From NCBI GenBank assembly GCA_947034895.1, contig OX344762.1, positions 18,394,760 through 18,458,759 on the forward strand: a stretch of DNA of 64,000 bases. Direction: 5' to 3'. How positions within the stretch are numbered: the stretch's first letter is position 1; each line of letters opens with the position of its first letter. Under the pieces are notes generated by a model. That model was not told where the DNA came from. It made no database searches and saw only the letters and a program-made list of their open reading frames with translations. Position numbers and translations under genes: made by a program. Positions 60,620 through 64,000 of this stretch are shown here, in pieces. The stretch is from Rhytidiadelphus loreus (taxonomy: Eukaryota; Streptophyta; Bryopsida; Hypnales; Hylocomiaceae).

Positions 60620-61434
60620 TTACCTAAACGACTTGACCACAACAACTGTAGGGACGTCAAGTTGTTTTACAGTCAAAGTGATCACAATGACTTCTTTGTT
60701 GTCGTTTATTGAAGTCATTCTAATCACCTGTTTCTTGTCGTGAATCCTCACAACATTCCAATTTGCCATTGCATTGTCTACCATAAATCCCTTGAAATTT
60801 GGATTATGGAATTCATGTTTCTTCATGAAAGCAATCAAGCATCTCCACATGATCCACTAAACTTCTATGTCCTCTAATTGCATGTCGCATACGACAATCG
60901 TTTGAACCTTAGAGTAACCCAAGTCATAGACATGGCAGGCCATTGTTATCTAGTCTTGCACTCGTTTTACATGATTGAACATCAACCACTCATTCTCAAG
61001 ATCACCACCCGATCGCATCCGGCTAACCAAATCCATTCTACTCCTAGGCCCCATTGCAAGCATCTTGAAAAGGTAAACCTTCTCTTTTCCTTGACATAAA
61101 AATATGTTTGTCGTTTATGTACTCGACCTTAGGGTCCCTCTTCAAATTCATAATTTGGTCAATGATCCCACCAGTGGCAATATTCTGGAATGAAGAAATA
61201 ATGTTCCCTACATTAGGAAAACTCAATATTTGAAACTTATCCATGTCCTTGCCTAGTGCTTTTCCCTCTAACATCACTTTAGGCCATTTGTGAATCAAGT
61301 AGCTCTCTAGAAATTCCTTACTAGTTGCCATAGCAATTGCTGAGTTTCTTAAAGATGATCTAATCAAAAAGTTACAATTTGAATTTGTACATACTAATTG
61401 TCCAACACAATGTGACTTCCTAAAAGTCAAGTTG
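60620..61434 (-). pseudogene. DDE transposase relic (Mutator-like type)
   Basis: Minus-strand reading in shifting frames gives FRKSHCVGQLVCTNSNCNF (a Cys-rich N-terminal motif). Then come WLMFNHVKRVQD, TMACHVYDLGYSKVQTIVVC, DMQLED and NPNFKGFMVDNAMANWNVVR. The order and the D-containing motifs fit a transposase family I associate with Mutator-like elements in seed-free plants and gymnosperms. Stops and frameshifts make it inactive. It lies between the two CACTA starts, but no terminal repeats could be tied to it. The family name is from memory of motif patterns. Confidence 0.5.
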
Positions 61435-61712
61435 TTAGGGTTATGGATGTTGGTGAAAGTCCTACACTAGATGTTCCCATCATAATGTTTGTCCATCGCA
61501 TCAAGCATAGTTGTGATGCTTTACTAGACAAAGTAATCGGTAGTGGTGGCAACTAGAAAACAATGTTTTCATTGTGAGATGGCAATAAACATTACACGGG
61601 ATAGAAACAAGGATAGAAAGGAAATTTTGTCAAAGTTTAGGCTAGCAAGCTCATTCCTAGCTCCTCAAACATCACCTAGATGACACAAACATTGAAGAAG
61701 ACTAGGTGTATC

Positions 61713-61902
61713 CACTACAAGAGAAAGGGGTGTTTTAAGTATAGTCCTAGAGATAACATTTTAAGTAATGACCTTTTTAGGAGATTTTTTTAATAAGAAT
61801 TTACAAGATATTTGTGTCTTTCTAGTAAAATCTCATAAAAAGGTCATTGCTTAAAATGTTATCTCTAGGACTATACTTAAAACACCCCTTTCTCTTGTAG
61901 TG
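61713..61902. mobile_element. CACTA-type MITE, 190 bp snap-back
   Basis: The ends are CACTACAAGAGAAAGGGGTG and its perfect inverse. The arms extend about 78 bp with only two or three mismatches. Direct ATC flanks (61710-61712 and 61903-61905) give the 3-bp duplication expected of CACTA elements. The low divergence between arms suggests a young copy. It has no ORF. Confidence 0.85.
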
Positions 61903-61909
61903 ATCTTAA

Positions 61910-62880
61910 AAGATAGGAAGAATTGTAGAAATTGTTGTCATTGCAAGATTCTCATAACAATGTGTTATAGGAATATGAAAAGAATCATCATTAGATTGAC
62001 TCAAGAGTTCTATAATGGACTCTAACATTTCTTGTTTAATAGAGTGCAATATGAGAGGTGTAACATGTAAATGTTCACCTACTGAACTTTAACCTTCGGA
62101 ACAAGTGTAAGTGCCATATGACATATCTAAATTGTAAAAGTGGCGGAATGATGACTAAAAATCTCCATGGATGTTGCCATGAGGGGAGGGGGGCAAGAAT
62201 CTAGAATCTTCTGCATTAGGATGGATTCCTTCAATTGACCATAATCTGAGAGAACCTCTTCTTCAACATATATTGGTCAACGACTTGACAAAGTTGAATC
62301 TAACATGCAACATATGACTAGAAATTGTTGCTAATTCCAATTCATTCGTAAGCAATACCAAAAGAACCTTATAACCATTAGCTCTAATTGATGCTATAAT
62401 TGTAGAAATCAAGTGACTGTAGTCAATTTGATACAAAAAATATTATTGATTGCAGAAGAACTTCTCACACTCTAGTGCTCACACTCTAGTATACTTGATA
62501 GTCTTTGAGAATGAACCGTTGTGATTTTAAATAAAAATGAATTGAATGTAAACTATCTAAAGAATATTTCATAGATGAAGATGACATTGTAAATTTGCAT
62601 TTATCGGTGATGGTGTTAAATGTTTTGTGATGGCACCAAGTAATCTATAATCAAATCTATTATCAAATTAGACCATTATTGATTAGCCATTTATATGAAT
62701 GGCATCATGTGTGCTAATCCCCATGAATATGTTTTAGCAAAATCTAGATGCCATTTTTATGACATAACAACATTGACACTTGTAGAGGCATCATGATTTC
62801 AAATTCAAACTAACTTTAGAGTGGTGCATCTATCTATAAACAACCTCAATGGTTTCAAATACTTCCACTAATCCATGATT
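61910..62880. other. No recognisable gene
   Basis: AT-rich spacer between the MITE and the second CACTA-type start. No frames or repeats to report. Confidence 0.4.
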
Positions 62881-62885
62881 CTTCA

Positions 62886-64000
62886 CACTACAAGGAAATG
62901 GGGGTAAATGTAACCATAGAAGAATGACTACTTGTCCAGAACGACTTGAATATGACTCGTGTTCCCTAATTGCACCAAGGGTTTGGGGTTGTCATCGTTA
63001 GAGTCAATTCAAAGTCATATTCGTGACTACAAGATGATGACTTAGCGGTAGGGAGTCTTCATCCACATTTTTACATCTGGAATGTGCTGTCTTTATCTCG
63101 TCCCGCAATGTGCTGAAAAACTTGTTTTTTCCACTTTAAATGCAAATATCTTGCAATCTATGCGGTCAAAAATTCTGAAATTTTTTCCACACTTTTAAAT
63201 ACTAATTGGATGTAAGATCCTATGGTTAGATGTCAAAGAAAAACATTTTAAATTCTTTTTTACTCTTTGCTACAGAAATGGCAGTTTTTATTGTTTCTTC
63301 GGTAGAAAAAAGGCCTTGCTCCTGTAGGGGTTAAAATGATGCACTCTTGGAGACTTATTTTTCTTTTGATTTTTTTCTCTATTTACTAATGCTTTTTTCA
63401 AAACAAACTAAAAAAATAAAGTTAGATTGACAATGCAAAAGCCAAAAACTAAAATTTAGATGACATTTAGCACCTCTAAGAGATAGAAAAATAATTTTTG
63501 GTTCTAATTTTTATAGAACTAGGTTGATAACTTTCACAATGTCTATGTTTCATCCATTGTTTTTTGTTCACAACATTGTTAAACTTCCAATTTGGACATA
63601 ATCAATTCCATTGTGAAGGCCATAGTCAAAAGTGAGTAAACTATGTGATTGTATTTTGACTATAATTTACTCTAAGGTGACTACATAATGACTTCCATGT
63701 TGCTACTCTACTATTTTGATTGTGATTTACTCTAACACAACTACATAATGACTTCCACATCACTACTCTACTATTGCATCAACATTTTACAAATCCCACA
63801 TGGTTTGTCTTGCCTTCTACCACCCCACTTGTATAAAAGGCTTGTTATTTGAACTCTTTGTATTCACATACTAAATGGCTTGAAAATCCATTTGACACAT
63901 ATACAAAATATAGTGTATTGTGTATCATGTATTTGTATGTGGTATATGATGTATGAATCATGTGTATGATGTACGAATCATGTATTTGTATATGGTGTAT
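62886..64000 (+). mobile_element. Second CACTA-type element, runs off the window
   Basis: It starts CACTACAAGGAAATGG and shares with the 58.7 kb copy TTCCCTAATTGCACCAA and the ATGACT-type subterminal words. From 63340 it matches 59460-60110 directly, including the F block (CACTTGTATAAAAGGC) near 63830. It is interrupted by E3. The right end is outside the window. Confidence 0.55.
63091..63330 (-). mobile_element. Partial inverted-repeat element E3 in the second CACTA element
   Basis: On the minus strand it begins TTAACCCCTACAGGAGCAAGG and follows E1 for about 230 bp (TAGATTGCAAGATATTTGCA, TTTTTCAGCACATTG). The 58.7 kb CACTA copy has a single TTAA at the matching place (near 59476) and no E sequence. 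The far end is truncated or too diverged to place. Confidence 0.6.

Noticed and set aside
1..64000. tRNA, rRNA, CRISPR arrays, viral genes
   Set aside because: None was seen by eye. Short tRNA genes could be missed without a covariance search.

Overview
The window looks like nuclear DNA from a land plant with a large, repeat-rich genome. It is AT-rich and poor in CpG, it is packed with decayed transposable elements, and only one locus can be called a host gene with confidence. The mix of elements (LINE, Ty1/copia, Mutator-like, CACTA and many small inverted-repeat elements) and a TPD1-type gene with spliceosomal introns fit a lycophyte, fern, bryophyte or gymnosperm. I cannot place it more precisely. 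No rRNA, tRNA, CRISPR or bacterial-style operon was seen.

The host gene is on the + strand at about 28.55-31.2 kb and follows a CpG-rich, GC-richer segment (26.58-28.55 kb) that is probably promoter plus leader. It encodes a small secreted cysteine-rich protein of the TPD1 (TAPETUM DETERMINANT 1) ligand family. One signal-peptide exon (28552-28663) is followed by two successive exon pairs, 2a-3a and 2b-3b. Each pair ends in a complete six-cysteine TPD1 domain with its own stop codon and a nearby AATAAA. All junctions are phase 1, so either pair can be joined in frame to exon 1. This could be one gene with alternative terminal exons, or a tandem duplicate that lost its signal exon.

The rest is layered transposon history. 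At 1.9-7.1 kb and, inverted, at 40.5-44.3 kb lie two copies of a long TG...CA element (family G) that looks like a giant solo LTR, with a TATA box, internal tandem repeats and 4-5 bp target-site duplications. A third, partial copy is at 46.8-48.4 kb. The 5' copy carries an inverted-repeat element (family E, TTAA/TA target), which itself contains a second inverted-repeat element (family C). Family C (2.2, 8.4, 9.7 and 19.8 kb) appears to insert without any target-site duplication, judged from filled versus empty sites inside the window. Tourist-like elements lie at 0.03-0.28 and 16.4-16.9 kb, a Mutator-type small element at 17.3 kb, a foldback element at 18.0-18.4 kb, and a CACTA-type hairpin MITE at 61.7 kb.

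Decayed coding elements are a LINE reverse-transcriptase 3' part (minus strand, 36.96-39.12 kb), a Ty1/copia integrase-RT-RNaseH relic (49.5-52.3 kb), an intron-bearing unknown pseudogene (53.8-55.15 kb) and a DDE-type transposase relic (minus strand, 60.6-61.4 kb). Two related CACTA elements start at 58.7 and 62.9 kb. Long stretches at 10.2-15, 22.3-26.5, 31.3-35, 44.4-46.8 and 55.5-58.7 kb hold no recognisable gene.
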